Positions 30,300-40,688 are shown, counted from the first letter of the stretch. The stretch is 64,000 bases of DNA from Pseudoips prasinana (GCA_951640165.1 OX621256.1:2046001-2110000); one strand, 5' to 3'. Numbers and translations: made by a program. Notes: generated from the letters alone by a model not told the origin.

Positions 30300-30775
30300 G
30301 TTCAGGCGCAATTAAATTCTCGCGCGCCACTTTGTTTCCCATCTATACTCAATGAGCGGCTGGTGTGGCTTCCCACCCTATTCGCTGGCGGACGTGTATT
30401 TTGGTAAAAACCGCCGCGTCGACTGCCACCAGTAGATCAAATGACGGGAGGCGCGCGAGGAGTGCTGCCGCCACAAAAGATACCTTACGGTATTCTCGTG
30501 AGATCCGTATGGCCACTACACACTGCAGGCTGTTGAGTATAGCTCTGAAGCGGGAGGCACCCGTCAGTCGTTCAGACCGGAGGGGCGCCCCATAGAGGGC
30601 GACGGATCTCACGACACCACTGAAGAGACGGCGAATTTCTTCCAGAGTTCCGCCGAGATTCGGCAAAAGCCGGTGTAACGCGCCGGTTACCCGTCGCACT
30701 CGGGGGGCCAGACTCTCAAAGGGCTCCTCGAAACCCTATCGACTATCAAGGGTGAGGCCAAGGTCGTCTTCAACC
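30300..30775 (-). pseudogene. R1-clade LINE, RT thumb region
   Basis: Open at 30349-30699 (116 codons) with LHRLLPNLGG, LFSGVVRSVALYGAPL, RAILNSLQCVVAIRISREYR and SFVAAALLARLPSFDLL, typical of the R1-clade region after the RT active site. Upstream in frame the sequence LGLTLDSR precedes a TAG in a position where relatives have Trp. The downstream partner is at 26702-27090. Confidence 0.78.
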
Positions 30776-31727
30776 CTTTATTTTTGATGTGAAAGTGATG
30801 CTTAAACCGTGTGACTGATTATTATATTTTTAAGTTATATTGTAGGGATCTTACTTATCAAAAACTCATCATAGGGGCTACTCTAACGGTAAGCCACTAC
30901 GGAGGTTTGGTAAAAAGTATATTGGTGAATGAAGAATTTGTTATTTTGAATAATATTTTATTTCATAATATAACTATTTTAACTACGAGTGTACTTACTC
31001 TAAAACTACTTTCTTTCATTTAAAACTGTTTTTTTTTTATAAATAATGAATAAATTTATTTTGTTTTCATTTATGGTTGGTTTCTAAAATTGTCGTTTTA
31101 GAACTATAAATAATACTACGAGTCGTAAGAGGCATTCTGGTAGATTACTTGTGACATTTAACCCATACTACCACTTTCACAGACATTGCCGCATGTCGGA
31201 TGTTTTCTTTTGCCCCTCGGAGTACAAAACTTGATAGGTGGAAGTACCACATTTCCATTACTTCATCCCACTTGCATTGTCGCTAATGTCTAACATCCTC
31301 ACTATCTTCTTACTAAGCACTGTTTCTTATGCTCTATTACCTATTGGCGTAATCATGTAAATCGCCGCTTATTCTGTTCTACCCATTTATATTATTATAG
31401 ATTCATGTCAGTTATCCTTCTCTACCCATTTAAGTTATTCTAGAGCCATGTCGCTTATGCCCTATTACCTTTTAGTTTTTTTCTATGTGGAGGTATCTTA
31501 TGCCGAACTACCTTACAAGAAAAATAAGGTTATTTGGTATAAGCGACATAAAATCACATAAAACAACATCTAATCAAAAAACTAAAAATGCCAATGAATG
31601 CTTTTACTTATCTTGATTCTATAACTGTATCTATTTTCACAATACGACAATAAATAAAAAAGTTATGTTCGTTTTTCTATAATTTCAAACTTTAAACGGC
31701 TCCCCTGAACAATTTGGTTTTTGTCGC
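30776..31727. other. right arm of the inverted-repeat element, motif-rich
   Basis: No coding frame. From about 31300 the sequence repeats variants of CGCTTATGCCCTATTACC and GTATAAGCGACAT in both orientations, matching the left arm at 25700-26290. Such scattered subterminal motifs are often transposase binding sites. Confidence 0.5.
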
Positions 31728-31934
31728 TTATCCCCTACTTCCTTTTAACCGTCGATATATTATTACATGGCAAAACGCCTCACTGGAACCGTCAAATTCA
31801 GGAAATAACTCCCGACAAATTTGCAGCCAAGCCGCTGTTCTGGCATCTTGATCTTTGTATTGATCGTTTGATTGATCCCATATCGTAGGGCGACACTGTA
31901 CTTCTATAATCACTCTTTCTGTCTCAAGAGACAC
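31728..31934 (-). CDS. MADF-domain-like exon
   Basis: 68 residues starting MSLETERVIIEVQCRPTIWD, then YKDQDARTAAWLQICRELF. The order Glu/Ile-rich start, RP-x-I/L-W-D, YKD, R-x-x-AW-x-x-I is that of a MADF (Myb/SANT-like) DNA-binding domain. Some PIF/Harbinger transposons encode a separate protein of this kind. Coding identity fades after FCHVIIYRRLKGS, where GAAGTAGGGG could be a splice donor, so this may be a first exon. A GC-rich segment and the right terminus lie immediately upstream. The rest of the protein has not been located. It could instead be a captured host exon. Confidence 0.5.
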   Translation of the reverse strand: MSLETERVIIEVQCRPTIWDQSNDQYKDQDARTAAWLQICRELFPEFDGSSEAFCHVIIYRRLKGSRG

Positions 31935-32084
31935 ACTTTCTCCGTGCGTGCTCCCGTCGCGGGGCGACGGGCCTCGCGCCCGCGCTTTAAGCCCGTCCGG
32001 GGTGCCTGCGCGGGGTCCCGCAACGGGGCACTTTTGTATGGACCCGCGCTTCCGCCCGCGTAACGTAGTTTAAGGCTTTATAGT

Positions 32085-32603
32085 TACTATTATACAGATC
32101 GTTATACGCATATAGCGATCTGCGTGTCCGATACAACAATGCGTTCCGGGTGATGAGGGGGCCGCCGCGATTTTGTAGGGCATCCAGTATGTTTTATTAT
32201 ATTGTGAACATCGACAGTTTTCGGGCCATAAAGCATAAATAATGCACCTCCTTGGCAGCCTTAAGGACTCTCGCTGAACGGTGGGACTCTCCGATTCTGT
32301 AACGCTGGATACGACTGTATGCAGGCTGTAAACAATCTCTGAGATCGGACGACCTCCCCCAGTTATGTTAAAATTCAAACGCGAATTTACTATTACTAAT
32401 TATTATTATTCTTTATTGCACACAGAAAATATAAAAAGAAATACAACTTATGACGTGTACATAGGCGAGCTTAACTCAATAATGAGTTTTCTTACAGCAA
32501 ACCAAACACAGAGGACAATTTGTTTTACAGGGTAGAACAGTGTACAACATTATCTACTTAAATTAATTCTACCTACCTATATGTATAATGATTATATTAC
32601 TGA
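32085..32603. other. no gene; LINE-like 3' end near 32400-32575
   Basis: ATTATTATTCTTTATTGCAC then ACAGAAAATATAAAAAGAAA looks like a LINE 3' end on the minus strand (TTTTTATATTTTCTGTGTGC..AATAAAG). 32100-32380 holds nothing I recognise. Confidence 0.4.
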
Positions 32604-34344
32604 CTAGCTGGTGCCCGCGACTTCGTCCGCGAGAATTTTGAATGATGACCAATGTAACTACTTACTTCTAGCTTAATCTAAAAAATATAAGAATTTAAAA
32701 CAAAACTTTTAAAACAAATAAGCAATATAAATTTAAGAAAACCTAACCTATAAATAACTTAACTAAGAAATAAACTAAAGACTACTTTGCTACTGTTATT
32801 TAAAAAAAAGGACCCGATATTATCAACCAAAAAAATCAAAGAATACATATCAATTGGCCTTAAGTATAGTAAGTAAGTCAAATAAAGTAAAATAATAATC
32901 AACGATCCATTAATCACAAAGGTATAGGATAGATAGGTCTAATATCACATTTCGTGAACGAAACCATAGCGCGATCTAAAACGATGATTACGTCATCTAC
33001 TAACAAAAATATAAACTTGTAAAGCGGTTAAATTAAGATGTGTGCATAGTTTTTGGGTGAGATTTAGGCGATCATCTATTGATTCAGTTTTGGACTACCT
33101 TTTATTGCAAGCATTTATTTATTTTAACCGATATACCAAATTAATTCCACGATCTGAAACGATATTAACGCCATCTATCTACAAATTAGTGAACTTGTAG
33201 TTCAGTAAAATTAAGATGATATTTTTTGGGTGCAATCATCTCGACACGAACAATTTATACTACGCTAACTCAAATTTTAGGTGAATTCGTTTTTTGTCCC
33301 AATTTGATTAAAATGTCGTTTTTTAATTTGTTACAAAAATTACCAAAAAAAAGAAGTTACAAATCTTATAAAACCCTAAATCTATACTTAGACGACATCG
33401 ACCACGACATTTTAAGCAACTTGGCAAAGGAACTAATTTCTCAAAAATTTGAGTTGGCGTAAATTGTTGGTGTCGATCTATTGAATCAGTTTTGGATTAC
33501 CTTTTTTTAACAACAAATTATTGCCTAGATTGCTTTATTATTAACTGAAAGACCAAATGACAATTTACATGCGTTTAACTCCAAAAAAAACAGATTTTCA
33601 TATAAACTTACATGCCCTATTTTAATCGTCCTTAGGGGTGGAATTTCCAAAAATCCCGAAATAAATATTTATAATTTTTAAATGAAAGGCCAAATACCAA
33701 TTTTCATGCGTGTACCTTATAAAATGTCACATTTTTCTAACAAACTTACATCCCCTATTTTACGCCCTTAGGGGTTGAATTCTCAAAAATTCTGAAATGT
33801 ATATTTTAAATTTTTAACTGAAATGTCAAATACCAATGATAAATTTAAAAATTTCATGCGTTTATCTTAAAAAATAGTCACATATTTCATACAAACTTAC
33901 ATCCCCTATATTACGCTCTTGGGGCTGGAATTTCCAAAAATCCTGAAATAGGTATTTTTTATTTGTTAACTGAAAGGCTAAATACTAATTTTCATAAGTG
34001 TAACTTAAAAATTTACACATGTTTCATATAAACTTACAACCCCTATTTTCGCCCTTGAGGGTTGAATTTCCAAAAATCCTGAAATATATATTTTTTATTT
34101 TTAACTGGAAGGCCAAATACCAATTTTCATGCCTTTAACTTTAAAAACGGCAAAGTTTCATAATAACTTTGCACCTCCGTTTTACCCCCTTAGGGGTTGT
34201 ATTTCGAAAAATCCTTCCTTATTCCTTGTCTACATTATAAAGTAAACATCTGTGCAAAATTTCAGCTTTCTAGGTCCAAGGGTTTGGGCTGGGCGTTGAT
34301 GAGTCAGTCAGTCAGTCAGGCCTTCTCTTTTTATTTAGGATAGA
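32604..34344 (-). mobile_element. non-autonomous Helitron with internal minisatellite
   Basis: On the minus strand it begins A|TCTATCCTAAATAAAAAG (34344 downward) and ends with the hairpin CGCGGACGAAGTCGCG, then GGGCACCAGCTAG|T (32604; host T at 32603). These are the canonical Helitron features: 5' TC, 3' hairpin plus CTAG, insertion between A and T. It encodes no Rep/helicase. A (CAGT)n tract lies near the 5' end. Confidence 0.88.
33560..34215. repeat. diverged tandem repeat inside the Helitron, about five units
   Basis: Units of roughly 115-150 bp share TACATCCCCTATTTTACGCC, CTTAGGGGTTGAATTTCC, AAAAATCCTGAAATA and GGCCAAATACCAATTTTCAT. Units differ by substitutions and small indels, so the array is old. 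Confidence 0.8.
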
Positions 34345-34804
34345 TAACAAGTTTTTTAATTTTTTTTATTAGGATTTCTGGATTGCATCTATTTTTCTGG
34401 CTAGATCCAAGCCTAGCCCAATCAAGAAATTAACTGTGGAATCCAATCACCTTACTAACTAACAAAGACTTGGCAATATAAAAAGGTACTCGTTTTTAGT
34501 CTTGACTGAACCCTAATCGTCGGCATAATGTATGAAACTATTCAAGCGCAACATTAAAATGATCTAATGAATATCGTTATAAAATAACTGCTTTTTTAAC
34601 TTGCAATGAACTAGATTCGCTATCCGACTAGATTCTATGCAAACCCGTGTGTTATAATAGTGAGGGAATGGACAGTACACATGTTTGCGTTCAGACTCCC
34701 GTATAATAATATGTCGTGCTTAGTTGGCTCGCGTCTGTTGAGATTGGCCACCGTAGCCAAAATTCAACCAGGGTCAAGTCAAAACTTATTTTCATTCATT
34801 TTTT
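34345..34804. other. no recognised gene
   Basis: AT-rich flank of the Helitron; no coding frame or familiar repeat. Confidence 0.3.
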
Positions 34805-35090
34805 TTTCATTATAGTCATGTTTTTTTACCCTACCGTGCAGTGCATGACGTGGCAGCTACTGAGAAACACTGCCAGAAAACTCAGTAGGAATCCTTTTTT
34901 AAATAAAATATACTTAAGATTAGTTAAAATCATGTGTGTAGACTCAGAACAACTCAATCCCAAGCACTTTTGTCACTTAAATATTCAGAAATTTGCTAAT
35001 ATGCCCTGCTACACAATTTGGCTCTAATAATTATTTTAAACTTATTCGTAGACAATTCTCTAATATCATTGGGAAGTATATAATCTTACA
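34805..35090 (-). repeat. CR1-like LINE 3' end fragment
   Basis: TTTTTTTACCCTACCGTGCA, GTGCATGACGTGGCAGCTAC and TGCCAGAAAACTCAGTAGGA match the 3' UTR at 42308-42590 closely. It is 5'-truncated after about 280 bp. Confidence 0.85.
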
Positions 35091-35609
35091 CATTGCCATG
35101 GTTAGTTAGACACACTTTAGTTAGTAGGTTGGGCGAGTGATTTCCGCACTCCTCCTGATTCACTCCTCCAGAATCAGGAGGAAAAATCAGCAGGCAAAGT
35201 GCGAAAAAATTATCTACTCGAACCATTACAGTTCTACCCAGGAGTCCAGGAGACCACGAAAGTTTGGCTTAAGGGCCTCCTGCAGTGTCTTCGGATCATT
35301 CAGGAATTTTACCAGTTGGCAGGCAACACTCATGCAGTATAGAAGTACGTGCGTTTGTGTTCTTTATTTTCAATGCATCCACTGCACAGGGGCCAGTCTG
35401 TGGCGCCAAAATTGAAGAGGTGTTTGTTTTGTTTGCAGTGTCCGGTAATTGTGCTTCTCACCATACATCCTTACTGTTAAGGTATAATAAACTACGCGAT
35501 GGGCGTTTTCAATTCAAAATCATTTTGTCTGTCTACATGATTCTAGATCCATCCACTCTTTTTCGTGTTGCTGTGTGGTTCTCTCACGCAGCCATGTTTA
35601 AAGTTCAGG
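35091..35609. other. unclassified, possibly decayed LINE
   Basis: CTGATTCACTCCTCCAGAATCAGGAGG (35157 on) is a short inverted repeat. 35215-35470 has the feel of decayed minus-strand coding sequence, but no domain is recognisable. Confidence 0.25.
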
Positions 35610-35850
35610 ATCATCATCATATCAGCCGAAAGAGGTCCATAGTTGGACAAAGGCCTCCCCCAAATATCTCCACAATTACCTGTCTCGTTCTATTCGCATC
35701 TAGCGGCTTCCAACGACCCTCACAAGATCATCGGTCCATCTTGTGGGGCGCCGACCTACGCTTCGCCTTCCGGTTCGTGATCGCCACTCAAGAACCTTTC
35801 GGCTCAGCTTTGCAATTCTCCGGGCTATATCAGTAACTTTGGATCCAAAT
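35610..35850 (-). pseudogene. RTE-type LINE C-terminal tail
   Basis: The minus strand reads VLEWRSRTGRRSVGRRPTRW, TDDLVRVVGSR, stop, then LWRYLGEAFVQLWTSFG and (ATG)n. It is the same tail as at 1625-1935, with two stops. Confidence 0.75.
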
Positions 35851-36598
35851 AAATATATCTGCGATTAAATACTAAAAAAATGCGCTGTTATTAAAAATGG
35901 CTATTTTTATCCATCCTATAAAAACTGTACCAAAGTCGATTTTAAAGTAGGAAATATTTATGTCTTATGTAATTAAGTTTATTTACTTAAATTGTGATGG
36001 CTTGAGACTACTAATTGAGGAACTGGGCGATGTCCATTTTAAGTTGTTAGTTTTTGTTTACGAATTAAGATATATAAAAACAATGGTTATTATTATGTTA
36101 TTCGCAGTTGATTTTTTAAGCTCGAGTGGATTGCAAATTCATGGAATTCCTCTGTTATTCGTCTTCTTTCTGGTATTTTTAGCATTTTTTGGTTACGATG
36201 ACTACCATATTGGTCCAGCGGTGGCGAGTTCAACCACCAAAAATGAGGTCGCAATTTCAAATCCCGGGTGGTGCTGAAAATGGTATGAATGAAAAAATTA
36301 AATTCTACATTTCACAAGAAATTAAAAAAGGTAAAACAACATAGATACATAAAAAATAACTAGTGTGCGTTGGACTATACCCCTGAAGTAAAACTTCTTT
36401 AGCTACATTCTACGATGTCCGCTTATTCAACAAACACAAAAACAAACTTTACAATTTTCACATACTAACACTCTCTCTATATATCTTCACTAACTTATTA
36501 TGTTTCTTATTAATCATTTATTTCAGACCATTTTTCAGTCCATAAGGTGTTAGTTACAAAAAATCTTAACCTAATGTTAGTAATTTTACAATATATAC
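35851..36598. other. no recognised gene
   Basis: AT-rich. A tRNA-like TTTCAAATCCCGGGTGGT near 36255 may be a decayed SINE, and GGACTATACCCCTGAAGT (36373) is the dispersed motif also at about 3330. A 105-codon open stretch at 35960-36277 has no recognisable domain and a biased hydrophobic composition, so I do not call it. Confidence 0.3.
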
Positions 36599-36883
36599 TT
36601 AATATAGCATTACTAGGGCACCGTCTACGCCATGTGCAGTCGTATAGTGCACCAGCATGGGACTATCCCATTTATCACATAATGCGTTCAAGATGCTGTG
36701 TGATCTACCACGCACCCTGCGTAGGAGGGATGCACACCATTTGCGTATGATGGCGTGGAAACCATCAACCCTCGCTTCCGCAAACATCCCTGATGCCAAA
36801 AATGGCAGCCCAATCAACATCCTGAACATTATATCTCCCTCTAAACTTCTTTCGCCTCGCCCGATCTCATTTTCGTAAGGCAT
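36599..36883 (-). pseudogene. non-LTR retrotransposon RT C-terminal tail
   Basis: 94 open codons with FRMLIGLPFLASGMFAEARV, DGFHAIIRKWCASLLRRVRG and SHSILNALCDKWDSP. This pattern is common at the C-terminus of insect LINE reverse transcriptases. The catalytic core is absent and the 3' UTR runs to about 36500. Clade uncertain. Confidence 0.65.
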
Positions 36884-37099
36884 TCATCAGCTTACACCTT
36901 TTTTCACCGTTTACAGAAGTTTTGCTTCCAATAGGTAATAAGAATCAGTTCATACAACTGATGAGTGGCTGTGTCTTGCATGTTTTGCAGAAAGGGCCAC
37001 CACCTCAGCGTCAGCTAAGGATAGACCTCAGGCCCGGCAGGTCAGGTCAAGGGTTATCTGACATGACTATCGTAACGTTTCTGCCAGCGAAGATAAATA
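36884..37099. other. unclassified
   Basis: Short stretch without recognised coding or repeat content. Confidence 0.25.
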
Positions 37100-37460
37100 A
37101 AATATCTTGGGTACTTGTCCCACACGCCATCTGATCCGAAACTAGACAGAGCCTGTACTATGGCCACCAAACAACCGATAAATATACTTATATTTATACC
37201 CACTATACCCAGACACAAAATAAATAAACAAGCTCATCACACATAGATTTGTCATGTGTGAGAATCTAACCCAACGACCTCTGGCTTAGAAAAGAAAATA
37301 GAAGTCAGGGCCACTTACCATTTCACCAACAGATCAGTATATATATCCTGGGACATATTCACACACGGCCATCTGATCCCAAACTAAGCAGAGCTTGTAC
37401 TATGGACACCAGATATCAGTTACTATATACTACATATACTACCTTCCTTTTGTAAATGCA
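37100..37460 (-). mobile_element. two family 2 SINEs in tandem
   Basis: The first (about 37100-37335) runs from CTTGTCCCACACGCCATCTG to a mutated head near ATCTAACCCAACGACC. The second (37347-37460, ATCCTGGGACATATTCACAC to ATATACTACATATACTACC) lacks its head. Confidence 0.6.
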
Positions 37461-37469
37461 TAATTATAT

Positions 37470-37800
37470 ATATAATAATAATAATATATTTATTTCAGAT
37501 AATAATTAATCCATAGTAATTTGTTAGTAATGGTTTAGAAATATGTTAGTACTACACTAATAAATCTATCTTACATTAAAAATGGGAGTCCTGGAACCCA
37601 TGTGAACACTGTTCCAGTGGCTCACTATTGGGCAATCAATTTTGTGCAATATGGTATTTAGGAGGCTGCTGGTACTGTCTCGCACACGACGCATCAGGGA
37701 GGCAGTTCTGTGAAAGGCAACCGTCTACCAACCACCCCAACGGGTCAAGCACACAAATATCTGGGTGGGAATCGGACCCATGACCTGCGGGGTGAAAGGC
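37470..37800 (-). repeat. LINE 3' end and SINE head fragments
   Basis: (ATA)n then TATTTATTTCAGATAATAAT suggests a LINE 3' tail on minus, with TACATTAAAAATGGGAGTCC and ACTGTTCCAGTGGCTCACTA in its UTR. A SINE head piece (GTGGGAATCGGACCCATGAC) is at about 37763. Confidence 0.45.
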
Positions 37801-38040
37801 AACCACCCCAACGGGCCCGTCAATCAGTCTCAGTAATTTTTTTTATAAAGACAACTCTCGCACTAGTGAATTTTATCCCTGTGTCACGGGGTCCTTTACA
37901 AACGTACCTATAATAGACGGACACAAAGTACATCCAGACTCAGATCAACTATGTATGGGTCACATAAACGGCGCGGGACTCGAAACCGCGACACGAAGCG
38001 GCGAGGCGACTATCTTAGCCGCTGCGCTACACGTGCAGTC
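37800..38040 (-). mobile_element. tRNA-derived SINE, family 3
   Basis: The reverse complement of 54350-54555: tail ACAACTCTCGCACTAGTG, body GACGGACACAAAGTACATCC, head GCGCGGGACTCGAAACCGCG and AGCCGCTGCGCTACACGTGC. Confidence 0.75.
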
Positions 38041-38304
38041 ACTGAATCTGAGGTATTCTTTATCTTTACGGAGCAGTGTGTCCAACTAGCTATAAAAATC
38101 GCTGCCATTTTATTACTACATTGCCCTTCTTTACGACTTGTTACCGTAATTCTGAGACTTTACATTATAAAGTGTGTAACGAAATCCGTTAGTTGTAACA
38201 CTTTAGAATTCAGTGTTATAAATACTTATGTTATTGTCATGCTTGTTTGTCCGACTTTCCTTCATGAGTTAGTAGTAGCGCTCATGACTAGATGCTCTCA
38301 CCGG

Positions 38305-38540
38305 TCTGTAAGCGATTGGCGAGCTTAAGTAACTAGGCTCGCGGTTAGTCCATAGATGGGTGACCGCCAAAGTGGTTTAATTTCTGAGCGTCTCCGTGCT
38401 TCGGAGGACACGTAAAGCTGTCGGTCTCGGTTGTAGTCACTAGACAACAGTCGTTAAGCCATGTCAGAGGCCTACCGGGCGGCTAGAACAACTCTGACAC
38501 TAGGGTAACCACTGCCCATACGATTAGCAAGCAAGTAGTA
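38305..38540 (+). mobile_element. 5S rRNA-derived SINE-like repeat (longest copy)
   Basis: GAGCTTAAGTAACTAGGCTC then GCGGTTAGTCCATAGATGGG and TGACCGCC align with the internal promoter region of 5S rRNA (AGTTAAGC..., GGTCAGTACTTGGATGGGTG, ACCGC). The body then reads CGTGCTTCGGAGGACACG and AGCCATGTCAGAGGCC, ending GACACTAGGGTAACCACTGC. This fits a 5S-headed (SINE3-type) retroposon. Shorter copies are at 4545-4650 and 6735-6850. Confidence 0.7.
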
Positions 38541-38831
38541 CTATTTAGCTTCGGAATAATACTTTGGTAGCACTGAGTACATTATTCCTAGACACTGAGA
38601 TCTGACCTTGACTCGATAATCTGACATCTTTTTTGAGCATTCGATTAATCTTCTGGGAACACTGAGTTTGTTTTTAGACACTGAGATTTAACCAATGATA
38701 TAATTTGTAACAGGAGCAAAATAACAGAGCAGACGTTGAATCAAGGGTTTATTATCCAATTACAACGTGTAAAACGGTCAAAAATTACAATTCAATCGAA
38801 TCAGGTCGGATCCCAAAAAATCAGAGAGCTA
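38541..38831. other. no recognised gene
   Basis: Flank of the second Tc1 element. No coding frame or familiar repeat. Confidence 0.3.
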
Positions 38832-38833
38832 TA

Positions 38834-40425
38834 CACACATCAACACAATCTAGGGATATTGAACATTTCATTGATTATCTAGAAAACTATAAACATTTTG
38901 TTATGACTGTAAATGGAAGAATTAAAGATAATTTCATGGCCGATATTTAAACATTAACAACACGATGCGATTTTGTTTTTCTAATTAATAAAAGTCTTAA
39001 ATTAATTAAGCCATAGAAAATTACTGAGTGAACAAAAACATTTTATTCTTATAAAATTATTCAATCGAATTAAATGAATAAAAATCTTACCAAATCTGAT
39101 AATCAGTAATCGGTATTTCTTCCTCTAACATTAATCACACAGCGGCAACGATTTTCCATACTTAAAATTAAGGTGTCAATGTCTTGCTGGGGTATGCAGT
39201 CCCAAGTTCTTTTTAAATGTTCGAAAAGTTGTTCTTCTGTTGTCAAGTTGGGCGGAAAATCCCTCAATGCTCTTCGCTGTAACATGTCCCAGGCGTGTTC
39301 AATTGGGTTTAAGTCTGGCGACTGTGGAGGCCAATCTAATACCTGAACATCGTGTTCTCGAAGGGCGGCCCTCACCAGCCGCGCTGTATGGGAAGGTGCA
39401 TTGTCATGCATGAGCTGAAATTCTTGCCCCGTTAGGGCCCTGAGCGGGACAATGACACGTTCTACTACCTCCTCACGGTATCTATGGGCAGTCATGCTGC
39501 CCTGAATCCAAATGAGTTGGGTTCGTCCGCCGATTCGTATTCCTGCCCACACCATAATTGTCCCGCCTTGGTAAGAGTGGACCTCCTGTGGATGTCGGAG
39601 ACGGCTGACCCTGCCTGGAGTTCTCCAAACGCGTGTTCGTCTCGAATCTGGATGAAATCCATAGCGGGACTCATCAGTGAACAGCACCAATGACCATTGT
39701 TGATCACTCCATGTCAAATGTTCTTGAGCCCATAAAAGTCGCCTACCGCGATTGCCACGTCGCAGCGCTGGGACTCGTAGCGGTCTGCGAGCATGAAGAC
39801 CAACTTCATGCAGCCTCCTTCGCACGGTTTGGTCGCTCACCAGCAGCTGCTGACCCTCCTGGAGCCTTTGCACTAGTTGCATCGCTGTGATATTGGGTAG
39901 TCTTCTGGCGGTCATTTGGAGAAATCGATCCTGTCTCTGAGTGGTAACACGATATCTACCTGTGTGCCGTTCTGCCACATCTCCAGTAGCGCGATAACGT
40001 GACCACAGCCTGGATACCACATTTTGGCTTGTGCCCAGAGACTCAGCAACGACGCGTTGAATAGCACCGTTTTGTAACATGCCAACTGCCCGTAACATTT
40101 CATCTCGACTCAAATGATGGCGTGGCATGACGCTAAAAAGCTTACACAACCAATTGAGAAAAGAAAATAAAACAATTTATCAGGTTTTCTTCAATTAACA
40201 CGCAAAAAAAATTTTAATGCAACTTCTTGAAATTAGATACAACTCAAGATTGCGCTGTGCTTTGCGTGTTTTCATTTGTTTCTCATTTTAATTTTTAAAT
40301 TTTGAATAAAGAATAGACAAGGTTTAAATCTGTAAATAAACTTTTTAAGGAAACTAAATAGGTTTTAAACAATAAAGCCATGTTTGATTTCAAAATAACG
40401 TATCCCTAGACTTTGTTGATGTGTG
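38834..40425 (-). mobile_element. complete Tc1-type transposon, copy 2
   Basis: 1592 bp, exactly the length of copy 1, in opposite orientation; TA duplications at 38832-38833 and 40426-40427. The compared parts are virtually identical. Confidence 0.93.
39103..40128 (-). CDS. Tc1-type transposase (DD34E), copy 2
   Basis: 341 aa from MPRHHLSRDEM, with the same helix-turn-helix and DDE motifs as copy 1 (LFTDESRYGF, MHDNAPSHTA, SPDLNPIEHAW) and the 34-residue spacing. Two residues differ: Val in MLRAVGM and Arg in VRGRNTDY. Neither lies in the catalytic motifs. The frame is intact, so this copy could also be active. Confidence 0.94.
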   Translation of the reverse strand: MPRHHLSRDEMLRAVGMLQNGAIQRVVAESLGTSQNVVSRLWSRYRATGDVAERHTGRYRVTTQRQDRFLQMTARRLPNITAMQLVQRLQEGQQLLVSDQTVRRRLHEVGLHARRPLRVPALRRGNRGRRLLWAQEHLTWSDQQWSLVLFTDESRYGFHPDSRRTRVWRTPGRVSRLRHPQEVHSYQGGTIMVWAGIRIGGRTQLIWIQGSMTAHRYREEVVERVIVPLRALTGQEFQLMHDNAPSHTARLVRAALREHDVQVLDWPPQSPDLNPIEHAWDMLQRRALRDFPPNLTTEEQLFEHLKRTWDCIPQQDIDTLILSMENRCRCVINVRGRNTDY

Positions 40426-40427
40426 TA

Positions 40428-40688
40428 TGTCAACATGAACATTGTTGTCAAAACACAGAAAAATAAAGGCACATGGGTCAGTACTATAAATTATGAAGAA
40501 ATTATTAAAATAGGAATGTTACATCATTTATGAGCATGTTTACAATCATTAATTAAACGAGGAATATGTTTATTAAGTGTTTTATGATGTTTGTGTTGAG
40601 AGAGGGAAGAGCTGGCTAACAAATTGTTATTATGATTTAACCATTTTATGAAAAAGATAAAAGTGAATCATTTTATTATTCACTTTAA
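40428..40688. other. no recognised gene
   Basis: AT-rich spacer. Confidence 0.3.

Larger units (their letters stand above)
25527..32084. mobile_element. large inverted-repeat-bounded DNA element, filled by nested LINEs
   Basis: The ends are inverted copies: CTATAAGGCCTTAAACTACG..GTTACGCGGGCG at the left (from about 25528), with the reverse complement CGCCCGCGTAACGTAG..TTTAAGGCTTTATAG at the right (to about 32083). A second inverted pair lies inside: ATATCGACGGTTAAAAGGAA..GTAGGGGATAAGCGACA (about 25697-25733), mirrored at about 31722-31758. Both arms carry many CGCTTATNCCC motifs. The right arm encodes a MADF-like exon. No transposase is recognisable. Without LINE inserts the element would be about 2.5 kb. 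Flanks TTAGTAGTA and TTACTATTA agree at seven of nine positions, so the target duplication is unproven. Confidence 0.6.

Noticed and set aside
33226..33462. 78-codon plus-strand frame in the Helitron
   Set aside because: No domain, low-complexity composition, and it lies in non-coding Helitron sequence.
33560..34215. CRISPR-like array
   Set aside because: Units are long, diverged and lack spacers of uniform size; the array lies inside a Helitron in eukaryotic DNA.
35285..35836. 183-codon plus-strand open frame
   Set aside because: Its second half is antisense to the RTE C-terminal tail; no domain in the first half.
35960..36277. 105-codon plus-strand frame
   Set aside because: AT-rich, hydrophobic, and without a recognisable domain; extends into a decayed SINE-like segment.
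38305..38375. 5S rRNA gene
   Set aside because: Only the internal promoter portion resembles 5S; the 5' and 3' thirds are unrelated and copies are dispersed.
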